Assembly (NCBI GenBank): GCA_030824835.1
Contig: JAPJRA010000096.1
Span: 1-9,318 of the forward strand
Direction of reading: 5' to 3'
Length of the DNA: 9,318 bases
Source: Geminicoccaceae bacterium
GTDB lineage: Bacteria > Pseudomonadota > Alphaproteobacteria > Geminicoccales > Geminicoccaceae
Position 1 is the stretch's first letter; each line of letters begins with the position of its first letter. The position numbers and the translations under genes were made by a program. Shown in pieces: positions 1 through 7,730 of the stretch. The notes under the pieces were generated by a model, which was given only the letters and a program-made list of their open reading frames with translations, did no database searches and had not been told where the DNA came from.

Positions 1-1
1 C

Positions 2-409
2 AACGATCCTGCCAATACCTTCGTGGCGGGCTTCATCGGCTCGCCGCAGATGAACTTCATCAAGGGCCAGTGGGCGGGGGGCGGGCAGGTCCGACTGGCC
101 GGTGGTGCCGACCTGAGCGTCGGTGACCTGCCGACGCCGGCGAACCAGGGAGAGATCGTCCTCGGCGTCCGCCCCGACGGCTTCGCGGTGACCGAGCCTG
201 CGGCCGCCTCGCTGCGCGGCCGGATTGTCCTCAACGAGTATCTGGGGCGTGAATCCTACCTGCACCTCGACCTCGACGACGGCGGCACGGCCGTCGTCGA
301 GGTCTCCCCGGACCTGCATCTACCGGCCGGCACCGCTGTCGGCCTCACTGTCAAGGCGGGCGCCGCGCATCTGTTCAGCGGCGCCGATCAGCGGCGTCTG
401 GCCGCGTGA
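2..409 (+). CDS. Sugar ABC transporter ATP-binding protein, C-terminal part (MalK/UgpC type)
   Basis: Only the last 135 residues are in the window; the reading frame is open at the left edge. The visible part starts with the NDPANTFVAGFIGSPQMNF stretch, the hallmark junction between the nucleotide-binding domain and the regulatory OB/TOBE region in MalK, UgpC and SmoK-type ATPases. GVRPDGF follows at about residues 54-60 of the visible part (GVRPE in the family), and the end is a typical TOBE tail (AAHLFSG..QRRL). The Walker A, signature and Walker B motifs lie outside the window and cannot be checked. The protein should energise import of a sugar at the inner membrane. The stop codon overlaps the start of the GntR gene (GTGA), and nagA follows, so an amino sugar such as GlcNAc or a chitin-derived oligosaccharide is a reasonable inferred substrate. 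Substrate identity cannot be read from the ATPase itself. Confidence 0.93.
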   Translation, partial: NDPANTFVAGFIGSPQMNFIKGQWAGGGQVRLAGGADLSVGDLPTPANQGEIVLGVRPDGFAVTEPAAASLRGRIVLNEYLGRESYLHLDLDDGGTAVVEVSPDLHLPAGTAVGLTVKAGAAHLFSGADQRRLAA

Positions 410-1197
410 GCGCACCAGCGATGCTGGACGTCGCCGAAGCCGGAACGTCGCCGACGGTGGCGACGTGGGAGCTCGACGAGCTGCGACCCGACCCGACGGC
501 CGCGTCGCCACTCTACCTGCAGATCGTCGAGCGGATCGCCGCGGCCATCACCTGCGGTCGGCTCAAGGATGGCGAGGCACTGCTGCCGGAGCGCACCCTG
601 TCCGAACGGCTTGAGGTCTCGCGCACGACCGTGCGTAAGGCGCTCGATGAGCTGATCGCGCGTGGTCTCGTGACCTCCAGGCACGGGTCGGGGAACTTCG
701 TCGCCGCCCGGCTCGAGCAGCCCTTGGCCAGGTTGTCGAGCTTCAGCGAGGACATGCGTGCCCGCGGCCGCCGTCCGGGGTTCGTTTGGGTCGAGCGCGG
801 TGTCTTCGCGCCGTCGCCGGAAGAGTTGATCGCCCTGGCCCTGACCAGCGGCGAGCAGGTGGCACGCTTCGTCCGTGTGCGCCTCGCCGACGATGAGCCT
901 TTGGCCCTGGAGCGCGCGGCCATTGCCGCGCGTCATCTGCCGGAGCCCGCCTCCGTCGGGAATTCGCTCTATGTGGCGCTGCGCGAGCGCGGGCTGGAGC
1001 CGGTTCGAGCCCTGCAGCACCTGCGGGCAGCGGCGGTCAACGCTGCCGACGCCGAGCATCTGGGCATTCCCGCCGGCAGTCCCGTAATGGCCACGGTTCG
1101 CTATGGTTATCTCGGCGACGGCCGACCGGTGGAGTTCACGCGCTCCGTCTATCGCGGCGACCGCTACGATTTCGTGGCCGAGATGCGCCGCGGCTGA
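406..1197 (+). CDS. GntR-family transcriptional regulator with UTRA domain (HutC/NagR-like)
   Basis: This 263-residue protein has a GntR winged-helix DNA-binding domain at about residues 35-100. It contains SPLYLQIVERI, the variant LPERTLSERL in place of the common LPSER.LA, and VSRTTVRKALDELIARGLV, then the wing HGSGNFV. A UTRA effector domain covers about 110-258, with PLALERAAI..RHLP and PVEFTRSVYRGDRYDF near the end. UTRA domains of this group bind small ligands, commonly sugar phosphates such as GlcN-6-P or GlcNAc-6-P in NagR/YvoA. The GTG start at 406 overlaps the ABC ATPase stop by 4 nt, implying translational coupling. An ATG at 421 (residue 6) is an equally possible start, since neither has a strong Shine-Dalgarno sequence. 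Its place between a sugar transporter ATPase and nagA suggests a local repressor of amino-sugar genes; that role is inferred. Confidence 0.93.
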   Translation: MSAPAMLDVAEAGTSPTVATWELDELRPDPTAASPLYLQIVERIAAAITCGRLKDGEALLPERTLSERLEVSRTTVRKALDELIARGLVTSRHGSGNFVAARLEQPLARLSSFSEDMRARGRRPGFVWVERGVFAPSPEELIALALTSGEQVARFVRVRLADDEPLALERAAIAARHLPEPASVGNSLYVALRERGLEPVRALQHLRAAAVNAADAEHLGIPAGSPVMATVRYGYLGDGRPVEFTRSVYRGDRYDFVAEMRRG

Positions 1198-1202
1198 GCC
1201 GC

Positions 1203-1208
1203 AAGGAG
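1203..1208 (+). promoter_or_regulatory. Ribosome binding site of nagA (fixes a TTG start)
   Basis: AAGGAG lies 6 nt upstream of TTG at 1215. No ATG or GTG in the nagA frame is as well placed, and the residues after this TTG already form the N-terminal strands of the family, so TTG is the likely start codon. Confidence 0.75.
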
Positions 1209-1214
1209 CCTGCC

Positions 1215-2321
1215 TTGGACCAGACCACACTCGCCGGCCGCATCCTGACCTCCATCGGCTGGATCACCGGCACCCTCCGCTGTACGGCCCAGATCCTGAC
1301 CATCGAGTCGGGTCCGGCGCCAAGCGACCGGTTCATCGTGCCGGGCTTCATCGATCTGCACGTGCATGGCGGTCATGGTGCCGACTGCATGGACGGCGCC
1401 GACGCCGTGCGACACATGGCGCGGTTTCATGCCACCCATGGCACCACAGCCCTACTCGCGACCACCGTCACCGCTGCCGCCGCCGATCTGCGCACCGCCA
1501 TGAGCGGCATCGGCGAGTCGATGGGCGAGCCGCGCGGCGTGGCCGCACGGGTCCTGGGTGCCCACCTTGAGGGCCCGTTTATCAGCCCTGAAGCATTGGG
1601 CGCCCAGCCACCGTTCGCGATCGCCCCGGATATAGCCTTACTGGAGGAGCTGGCGGCTCTGGCGCCGATCCGCGTCGCCACCTACGCGCCGGAGATCGAT
1701 TCCGACGGCGAGCTCCTGGCCGCTTTTCGGCGCCTTGGTGCACGCGCCCAGATCGGCCACACCACGTGCGACTACGCGCAGGCCCGCGCGGCCCTGGCGG
1801 GCGGCGCTGCAGGATTCACGCACCTCTACAACGCCATGTCTCGCTTGCATCATCGCGCAGCCGGGGCCGTCGGGGCAGCCCTGGCATTGGCACCGTCGGC
1901 CGAGATCATTCTCGACTTCCACCATGTCGACGAGGGAGCGGCGCTCGCGGCGCTGCGCGCGATCCCGAACCTCCACTGCGTGACGGACGCCGTGGCCGCC
2001 GCGGGCATGCCGGACGGGCAATATCATCTGGGTGCGCACCCGATCATCAAGCACGGCGACACGGTCAGGCTCGTCGACGGCAACCTCGCCGGCAGCGTGC
2101 TGACGATGGACCAGGCCTTCCGCAACCTGCTGGCCCTGGGCATCCCGCTGGCTGAAGCCGCACGGCGCTGCAGTACCCTGCCGGCCGAGTATCTGGGGCT
2201 GGGTGAGCGCGGCCGTCTCCTGCCGGGCGCTGCAGCCGACATCGTGGTGCTCGATGCCACCGGCAGGCTCGAGGCGGTATTCGTCGAGGGGCTGCGGGTC
2301 GAGCCGATCACCGATGTCTGA
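1215..2321 (+). CDS. nagA: N-acetylglucosamine-6-phosphate deacetylase
   Basis: NagA hydrolyses GlcNAc-6-phosphate to GlcN-6-phosphate and acetate in the cytoplasm, the first committed step of GlcNAc use and cell-wall sugar recycling. The 368-residue protein is close to the usual 380-390. It shows the amidohydrolase-fold landmarks in order: PGFIDLHVHGGHG (metal ligands H49 and H51, the HxH form seen in Bacillus NagA rather than the QxN form of E. coli), HLEGPFISPEA (bridging E119), GHTTCDY (H182), THLYNAMS (H203), VTDAVAAAGMPDG (catalytic D258) and LAGS at 291-294. The N-terminal beta-sandwich part is about ten residues shorter than in E. coli. The TTG start is supported by AAGGAG 6 nt upstream. 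The gene follows the GntR gene by 17 nt, so the two are probably co-transcribed. No nagB-type GlcN-6-P deaminase is in the window; it would be expected upstream or elsewhere. The family call is very secure. Confidence 0.97.
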   Translation: MDQTTLAGRILTSIGWITGTLRCTAQILTIESGPAPSDRFIVPGFIDLHVHGGHGADCMDGADAVRHMARFHATHGTTALLATTVTAAAADLRTAMSGIGESMGEPRGVAARVLGAHLEGPFISPEALGAQPPFAIAPDIALLEELAALAPIRVATYAPEIDSDGELLAAFRRLGARAQIGHTTCDYAQARAALAGGAAGFTHLYNAMSRLHHRAAGAVGAALALAPSAEIILDFHHVDEGAALAALRAIPNLHCVTDAVAAAGMPDGQYHLGAHPIIKHGDTVRLVDGNLAGSVLTMDQAFRNLLALGIPLAEAARRCSTLPAEYLGLGERGRLLPGAAADIVVLDATGRLEAVFVEGLRVEPITDV

Positions 2322-2399
2322 CCAGGTCGGCCCGTGCCGCCATTGCCGAAACGGTCCGGCCGCACGACGTCATCCAGTGGGTGAGGAGGAGAGTTTGTC

Positions 2400-2729
2400 A
2401 TGTACATCGCCATGAACCGTTTTTCGGTCCGCAAGGGCAGCGAGGCCGACTTCGAGGGGGTCTGGCTAGGCCGCGACAGCCACCTCGACCGTGTGCCCGG
2501 CTTCGTCGAGTTCCACCTGCTGCGCGGACCGGAGCGCGAGGACCACGTCCTCTACGCATCGCACACGATCTGGCGCTCCCATGCCGCCTTCGAAGCCTGG
2601 ACGCGGTCCGAGGCCTTCCGTGCCGCCCACAAGGGTGCCGGCGGCAACGCGCCCCTCTATCAAGGGCACCCGGTCTTCGAGGGTTTCGAGGTCATCCAGA
2701 CTGTAGCCAACGGCCGGGAGATGCCCTGA
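2400..2729 (+). CDS. ABM-fold monooxygenase, IsdG/HmoA-like probable haem-degrading enzyme
   Basis: This 109-residue protein is the size of a single antibiotic-biosynthesis-monooxygenase (ABM) domain, a ferredoxin-like dimeric fold. The haem-degrading IsdG/IsdI/HmoA branch uses an Asn-Trp-His triad (N7, W67 and H77 in IsdG, quoted from memory). Here N6 (MNRF), W67 (FEAWTRSEAF) and H77 (RAAHKGA) occupy matching positions with the right spacing, so oxidative opening of haem with iron release is a good prediction. P33-G34-F35 also matches the family's PGF turn. The ATG at 2400 is preceded by a strong AGGAGGA (2384-2390) at 9 nt. The gene lies 78 nt past nagA, and no clear promoter or Fur box is visible in that gap. 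It may be read through from the nagA operon or transcribed alone. A GC-rich hairpin follows immediately. A different ABM substrate cannot be excluded. Confidence 0.85.
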   Translation: MYIAMNRFSVRKGSEADFEGVWLGRDSHLDRVPGFVEFHLLRGPEREDHVLYASHTIWRSHAAFEAWTRSEAFRAAHKGAGGNAPLYQGHPVFEGFEVIQTVANGREMP

Positions 2730-2733
2730 AACG

Positions 2734-2763
2734 CGAACGGCCCGGGCGAGCCCGGGCCGTTCG
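2734..2763. terminator. Hairpin between converging transcripts, likely bidirectional terminator
   Basis: CGAACGGCCCGGG and CCCGGGCCGTTCG form a perfect 13-bp inverted repeat with the 4-nt loop CGAG. It starts 4 nt after the haem-oxygenase-like gene's stop and ends 30 nt before the stop of convergent cysNC. There is no T-run on either side, so it is not a canonical intrinsic terminator. Its position and strength nevertheless fit a shared transcript end or RNA-stabilising stem. Confidence 0.75.
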
Positions 2764-2793
2764 GCACAAGTTAAATCCAGCCTCGGGCTCGGA

Positions 2794-4662
<1,869 letters not shown>

Positions 4663-4678
4663 GACTGCTGGCCTGGCC

Positions 4679-5473
4679 TTACATGTAGCCGGCGGCACGC
4701 AGCCGCTCGAACGCGTCTTCGGACTCGTGGTCCATCGCCCGGCCGGCGCGCTCGGGCACCCGCGTGGTCTCGAGTTCCAGGATGATCTCGTCCAGCGAGG
4801 AGGCATCGCTCTCGATCGGCGAGGTGATATCCTGATCGCCGAGCGAGCGGTAGCGCTTGCCGTTCTTGGCGAAGTAGAGGTCGATGACCGGGATGTTCTC
4901 GCGCTTGGTGTACTTCCAGATATCGACCTCGGTCCAGTGCAGCAGTGGATGCACCCGGACGTGGGTGCCTTCCGGGAAGCTGGTCATGTACTGGTTCCAG
5001 AACTCCGGCGGCTGGTCCTTAAGATTCCAGCTGCTGTCCTCACCACGCGGGCTGAAGTAGCGCTCCTTGGCGCGGATCGCCTCCTCGTCGCGACGGATAC
5101 CCAGAATCAGGCCGTTGAAGCCGTGCTTGGCCACTGCGTCCTTCAAGCCCAGGGTCTTGCGGGCGGCGGAGCGGGCGGCGGGCGGAAGGCTCGGGTCCGT
5201 GGCCTCGATCGGCGGACAGACCTCACGGATGAAATTCAGGTTCCACTCTTTCTCGTAGCGATCCCTGAACGCATACATCTCCGGGAACTTGCGCTCGGTG
5301 TCGACATGCATCACCGGAAACGGCACATGGCCGAAGAACGCCTTGCGGACCAGCCAGAGGACGACGTTGCTGTCCTTTCCGAGCGACCATAGGATGGCCA
5401 GCTTGTCCAGCTTGGCGAACGCTTCGCGCAGGATGTAGATACTCTCTGCTTCCAACGCGTCCAGATGGTTCAT
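4679..5473 (-). CDS. cysD: Sulfate adenylyltransferase subunit 2 (ATP-sulfurylase catalytic subunit)
   Basis: CysD is the PP-loop (ATP pyrophosphatase family) subunit that adenylates sulfate, working as a complex with the GTPase CysN. The 264-residue protein shows the PP-loop as SLGKDS (residues 30-35), MHVDT (55-59), [14 protein letters not shown] (125-138) and [12 protein letters not shown] (178-188). It is about 40 residues shorter than E. coli CysD (302): the stretch between DLYFA (198-202) and the C-terminal [15 protein letters not shown] lacks the usual loop, and GDQDIT stands where enteric CysD has GCWPLT. The ATG at 5473 ([19 protein letters not shown]) has AGGA 8 nt upstream (5485-5482). 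Longer in-frame starts up to 5596 add sequence unlike the family. It is the first gene of a cysD-cysNC operon. In rhizobia the paralogous NodPQ supplies PAPS for sulfation; without neighbours for cysteine synthesis, assimilation versus sulfation cannot be decided here. Confidence 0.96.
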   Translation of the reverse strand: MNHLDALEAESIYILREAFAKLDKLAILWSLGKDSNVVLWLVRKAFFGHVPFPVMHVDTERKFPEMYAFRDRYEKEWNLNFIREVCPPIEATDPSLPPAARSAARKTLGLKDAVAKHGFNGLILGIRRDEEAIRAKERYFSPRGEDSSWNLKDQPPEFWNQYMTSFPEGTHVRVHPLLHWTEVDIWKYTKRENIPVIDLYFAKNGKRYRSLGDQDITSPIESDASSLDEIILELETTRVPERAGRAMDHESEDAFERLRAAGYM

Positions 5474-5602
5474 ACCGATGTTCCTGAGGTTGCGTGGCGT
5501 GCCGACCCTGCCTGATCGCGCCAGCTTGCACACTTGCTGCGACGGCATCCATGGTCGGGAAGGCTTAGGATAGTTTAAATCGCGGCCAAACGCCAAATCT
5601 GC

Positions 5603-5618
5603 TCTCGCACTTGCGAGA
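5603..5618. promoter_or_regulatory. Operator-like palindrome at the cysD transcription start
   Basis: TCTCGCA and TGCGAGA form a perfect 7-bp inverted repeat around a 2-nt centre (CT). It lies a few bases downstream of the proposed -10 of the cysD promoter, covering roughly +1 to +16. That is the classic place for a repressor site, or for a short hairpin at the 5' end of the leader. The cognate regulator is unknown and none is encoded nearby. Confidence 0.4.
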
Positions 5619-5624
5619 CAGCGC

Positions 5625-5653
5625 TTTATTCACAGGCGATCGCTTGTCGTCAA
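5625..5653 (-). promoter_or_regulatory. Putative sigma70-type promoter of cysD-cysNC
   Basis: Read on the minus strand, TTGACG (5653-5648) is separated by 17 nt from AATAAA (5630-5625). These match the consensus at 5/6 and 4/6. Transcription would start near 5618, leaving a leader of about 145 nt before the cysD ATG. The leader shows no riboswitch family that I recognise. The call rests on consensus match and spacing only. Confidence 0.45.
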
Positions 5654-5686
5654 CCCGGCCGCATAGCGGTGATGCTGCCGGCGGTA

Positions 5687-5712
5687 CGAGCGTGCTCACG
5701 ATGGCACGCTCG
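5687..5712 (-). terminator. Hairpin downstream of the DUF882 gene, possible terminator
   Basis: CGAGCGTGC and GCACGCTCG form a perfect 9-bp stem with an 8-nt loop, starting 35 nt past the stop of the DUF882 gene and ahead of the cysD promoter. There is no T-tract, so factor-dependent termination or 3'-end protection is as likely as intrinsic termination. Confidence 0.5.
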
Positions 5713-5747
5713 CCCGTAACCAGCGCGCTCTTGGCGTGTCCGAACCT

Positions 5748-6308
5748 CTACCAGTAGCGTATGTTGCCGGTGTCCACATGGACGAAGCCGGAGCGGGGAT
5801 AGTAGCCGACGCCCCCCGCTTTCAGACGGACGGCGGCGCTCCGGACCTGCCGCAAGGGGCGATTGGGGATGTACAGGTCGACTGCCATGGCCTGCATGTG
5901 CAGGCTGTTGCGGGCTGCACCGAAATGCTGACGGCGAAGCATGGCGTTGGTGGTGGGCGACCGGTAGCCGCAGAACACCTGGACCGGTGCCGTCGAGTTC
6001 AGGCTCCGACGCAGCGACCAGAGCACGTCCAGCAGCTGCGGATCGACCGGGTGGGTCGTGTTGTCCCGCCAGTCGCGCAGATGGTGGGTCGCGGCGCGGA
6101 GCGCTTCCGGCAGGTAGCGACCGTCGGCGAAGTAGACCGTGTCGAAGACTTCGCCGGTATGACAGTGGTGAAGCTGCACGGACCGCTCGCGGGTTGCAGC
6201 TTCGGCTTCGCGGGGGGTCATCCCCGCAGCGGCAAGTGTAACCGGGGCAGCGAGACTCAGCACGAAGCGCCGCCGGGCAAGGCGGCCGTGGGTGGGTAGT
6301 TCAGGCAT
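5748..6308 (-). CDS. Tat-exported DUF882 / peptidase M15-like protein (MepK/YcbK family)
   Basis: This 186-residue protein closely resembles E. coli YcbK/MepK, a periplasmic LAS-type metallopeptidase that cleaves peptidoglycan cross-links. A twin-arginine signal (ARRRFVLSLAAPVTLAAA, about residues 11-28) leads to a likely cleavage after A35-E36-A37. The mature part has HHCHTGE (47-53), the conserved CGYRSPTTNAMLRR (113-126) and SLHMQAMAVDLYIP (136-148), and ends with GGVGYYPRSGFVHVDTG (165-181). H137, D144 and H177 fit the zinc ligands of the M15/LAS fold, so it is probably active. The start is the ATG at 6308, supported by AAAGAGG 5 nt upstream; an ATG at 6341 would place the Tat motif too far in. 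It stands alone between two hairpins, and its neighbours are not cell-wall genes. The exact cross-link specificity (3-3 versus 4-3) is not visible. Confidence 0.92.
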   Translation of the reverse strand: MPELPTHGRLARRRFVLSLAAPVTLAAAGMTPREAEAATRERSVQLHHCHTGEVFDTVYFADGRYLPEALRAATHHLRDWRDNTTHPVDPQLLDVLWSLRRSLNSTAPVQVFCGYRSPTTNAMLRRQHFGAARNSLHMQAMAVDLYIPNRPLRQVRSAAVRLKAGGVGYYPRSGFVHVDTGNIRYW

Positions 6309-6312
6309 CGTT

Positions 6313-6327
6313 ACCTCTTTGAGAGGT
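6313..6327 (-). promoter_or_regulatory. Small hairpin containing the ribosome binding site of the DUF882 gene
   Basis: On the minus strand ACCTCT and AGAGGT pair around a 3-nt loop (CAA). The 3' arm is the Shine-Dalgarno sequence itself, 5 nt before the ATG at 6308. A 6-bp stem could weakly mask ribosome binding, for example in a temperature-sensitive way. It may also be chance, as the anti-SD sequence is short. Confidence 0.3.
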
Positions 6328-6447
6328 TTATCGTGGGGCAAGCACGAGACCCGTCCTGTGCGGACGTGGCTAATTCATCGCACTAAGGGTCGAATCTGGT
6401 CGTGTCAACTGCTGCGTGAGAACTGTTGCGGTTTTGCACAGCCATTT

Positions 6448-6471
6448 GGCGGCAGAACTTAACCTGCCGTC
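6448..6471 (-). terminator. Possible terminator hairpin after the GatB/YqeY gene
   Basis: GGCGGCAG and CTGCCGTC pair over 8 bp (one G-T) around the 8-nt AT-rich loop AACTTAAC, beginning 24 nt beyond the stop of the YqeY-type gene. No T-run follows on the minus strand. Apart from this stem, the 187-nt gap 6309-6495 shows no gene. Confidence 0.4.
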
Positions 6472-6495
6472 GTCACGCACCCTTTCAGCTTGAGG

Positions 6496-6918
6496 TTATG
6501 TCAGCGCGGCCTTCACCATGGCGCTGGCCGCACGACTGTCGAGCATATCCCCGTGCTTGGCCTTGAGCGCGGCCATGATCTGGCCCATGGCCTTGGGCGA
6601 GCGCTCGGGTAATGCCGCGACCAGTTCCTCGACGCTGGCCCGCAGGTCGGCATCGGCCAAGGTGCGCGGCAGGTAGGTTTCCAGGATCGCTCGCTCGGCC
6701 CGGGCGACCGTCGCGTCGAGCCCCTTGCCTTCGAGCAGCCCGATCGTTTCCTCGGTGGACTTCAGGAACGATCGAACAGTCCTCACGACGGCCGCATCGT
6801 CCGGAATCTTGGTGTCCTTGGTGGCGGCGGCGAACAGTGTGCCCAGCAGATTCTTCTTGAGTTCCTCGCGGCCTTTCATCGCCTGTAACCGGTCCGCCTT
6901 GATCGCCTCGATCAGCAT
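6496..6918 (-). CDS. GatB/YqeY domain-containing protein
   Basis: This 140-residue, mostly helical protein matches stand-alone YqeY proteins (about 145-150 residues), which resemble the tail domain of GatB, the amidotransferase subunit that contacts tRNA. Visible family features are the N-terminal IKADRLQAMKGRE (residues 5-17), then RSFLKSTEETI, the ETYLPRTLADADLRASVEELV stretch in the middle, and the C-terminal SPKAMGQIMAALKAKHGDMLDSRAAS. The latter corresponds to the family's MG.VM..L......D...., a probable RNA-binding helix. The ATG at 6918 has a perfect AGGAGG (6932-6927) 8 nt upstream. The frame stays open to an ATG at 7011, which would overlap the divergent Rid gene, so that longer form is rejected. 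Often this gene sits near carAB, dnaG or rpoD, but here it has none of those neighbours. Its cellular role is not established. Confidence 0.92.
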   Translation of the reverse strand: MLIEAIKADRLQAMKGREELKKNLLGTLFAAATKDTKIPDDAAVVRTVRSFLKSTEETIGLLEGKGLDATVARAERAILETYLPRTLADADLRASVEELVAALPERSPKAMGQIMAALKAKHGDMLDSRAASAMVKAALT

Positions 6919-6994
6919 GTCTAGTTCCTCCTGCTCAGCTTGGCTTATTGCCACGGCGGGCCGCGCGCGTCGCCGGCTTTGGAAAGGATCTGCC

Positions 6995-7381
6995 ATGTCC
7001 CGTCGGCTCATCTCGTCGGGCTCAACGTTCGAGGCTGCGATCGGCTACTCGCGCGCGGTCGTCGATGGTGGCTGGGTATTCGTCGCCGGCACGACGGGGT
7101 TCGACTACCGCACCATGACCATCGACTCCGATGTCGCCATCCAATGCGATCAGGCACTGCGCAACATCGAGGAAGCCCTGCGGGAAGCAGGGGCTGCCAT
7201 GACCGATCTGGTCCGGGTTCGCTACATCCTGCCGGATGCGGCCGACTTCCCGGCCTGCTGGCCCGTGCTGCGCCACTGGCTGGAGACGATCCGGCCAGCC
7301 GCCACGATGCTGCAGGCCGGACTTGCCGATCCGCGCATGCGCATCGAGATTGAGGCCACGGCCCGGCTGCCTGTAGCTTGA
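6995..7381 (+). CDS. Rid-family (YjgF/YER057c/UK114) protein lacking the RidA catalytic arginine
   Basis: This 128-residue protein has the trimeric chorismate-mutase-like Rid fold: YSRAVVDGGWVFVAGTTGFD (residues 18-37), CDQALRNIEEALREAGA (51-67), DLVRVRYILPD (71-81) and the C-terminal RIEIEATARL (116-125). True RidA (Rid1) hydrolyses reactive 2-aminoacrylate and other imines using an arginine (R105 in E. coli, within VARLP before the IEIEA strand). Here the corresponding segment is QAGLADPRMRIEIEA, with G109 at that position, so imine deaminase activity is doubtful. This places it in one of the arginine-less Rid groups, whose functions are mostly unknown. The ATG at 6995 has AAAGGA 6 nt upstream. 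It diverges from the yqeY-type gene across 76 nt and converges on the next gene with 4 nt between stop codons. The family is secure; the function is open. Confidence 0.93.
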   Translation: MSRRLISSGSTFEAAIGYSRAVVDGGWVFVAGTTGFDYRTMTIDSDVAIQCDQALRNIEEALREAGAAMTDLVRVRYILPDAADFPACWPVLRHWLETIRPAATMLQAGLADPRMRIEIEATARLPVA

Positions 7382-7385
7382 GCGG

Positions 7386-7730
7386 TTAACCGTTACGGGA
7401 AGACGGCATCGGGCCACGCGCCGCGTGGGGCTGACCCTGGATCGGCACAGCGGTGGTCTGCGCCGTCACATCACACGCCTCGCTCTGCAGCGCCCAGGTC
7501 GTGACGTTCTGCGACATCCGGCACTCGGCGACACGGAAGCCCGCGGGGGTGCTGAGACATACCCGCTGCCCCACCTCGTAGCTCTGCCCATTGGCGCGGC
7601 ATGCACACTTGATGTTCTCCCACCCGGGATAGGGTGGATGGGCCGGGTCGTGGGCCAGGGCTGCGGGTGCCGCGAGCAGGAGAGCCAGCTGCCAGCTCCA
7701 GATCAAGCGGCACATGACCGAGGCGGACAT
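7386..7730 (-). CDS. Small secreted cysteine-containing protein of unknown function
   Basis: This is a 114-residue protein with a clear Sec signal peptide: R8, then a hydrophobic core LALLLAAPAALA ending in the ALA cleavage box at 24-26. The mature 88-residue protein has cysteines C42, C44, C58, C70 and C86 in a KCACRANGQSYEVGQRVCL...GFRVAEC.M.QNVTTW...C arrangement, and an unstructured Pro/Ser-rich tail. Two disulfides plus one spare cysteine, or a metal- or haem-binding CxC, are possible. I recall similar uncharacterised secreted proteins in rhizobia-type genomes but no assigned function. The ATG at 7730 has GGAG 7 nt upstream; an internal ATG at 7715 is an alternative. The frame is open further upstream without family-like content. 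The TAA lies inside the palindrome CGGTTAACCG (7383-7392), 4 nt from the convergent Rid stop, so there is no room for a separate terminator. Confidence 0.8.
   Translation of the reverse strand: MSASVMCRLIWSWQLALLLAAPAALAHDPAHPPYPGWENIKCACRANGQSYEVGQRVCLSTPAGFRVAECRMSQNVTTWALQSEACDVTAQTTAVPIQGQPHAARGPMPSSRNG

Noticed and set aside
388..1230. 280-codon minus-strand open frame opposite the GntR gene
   Set aside because: No recognisable motif; the + strand protein has complete wHTH and UTRA domains, so this is a shadow frame.
4663..4806. N-terminal extension of CysNC from an ATG at 4806
   Set aside because: It would overlap the conserved C-terminus of cysD by more than 120 nt and adds 48 Arg/Pro/Ser-rich residues unlike any CysN. 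ATG 4662 directly precedes the family start.
5223..5552. 109-codon minus-strand frame beginning in the cysD leader
   Set aside because: It overlaps the start of cysD out of frame, has no family-like sequence and no good ribosome binding site.
6403..6408. TTGACA on the minus strand, a perfect -35 box upstream of the DUF882 gene
   Set aside because: At 16-18 nt spacing there is only TAGTGC or similar, a 2/6 to 3/6 match to a -10, so a promoter cannot be supported from sequence alone.
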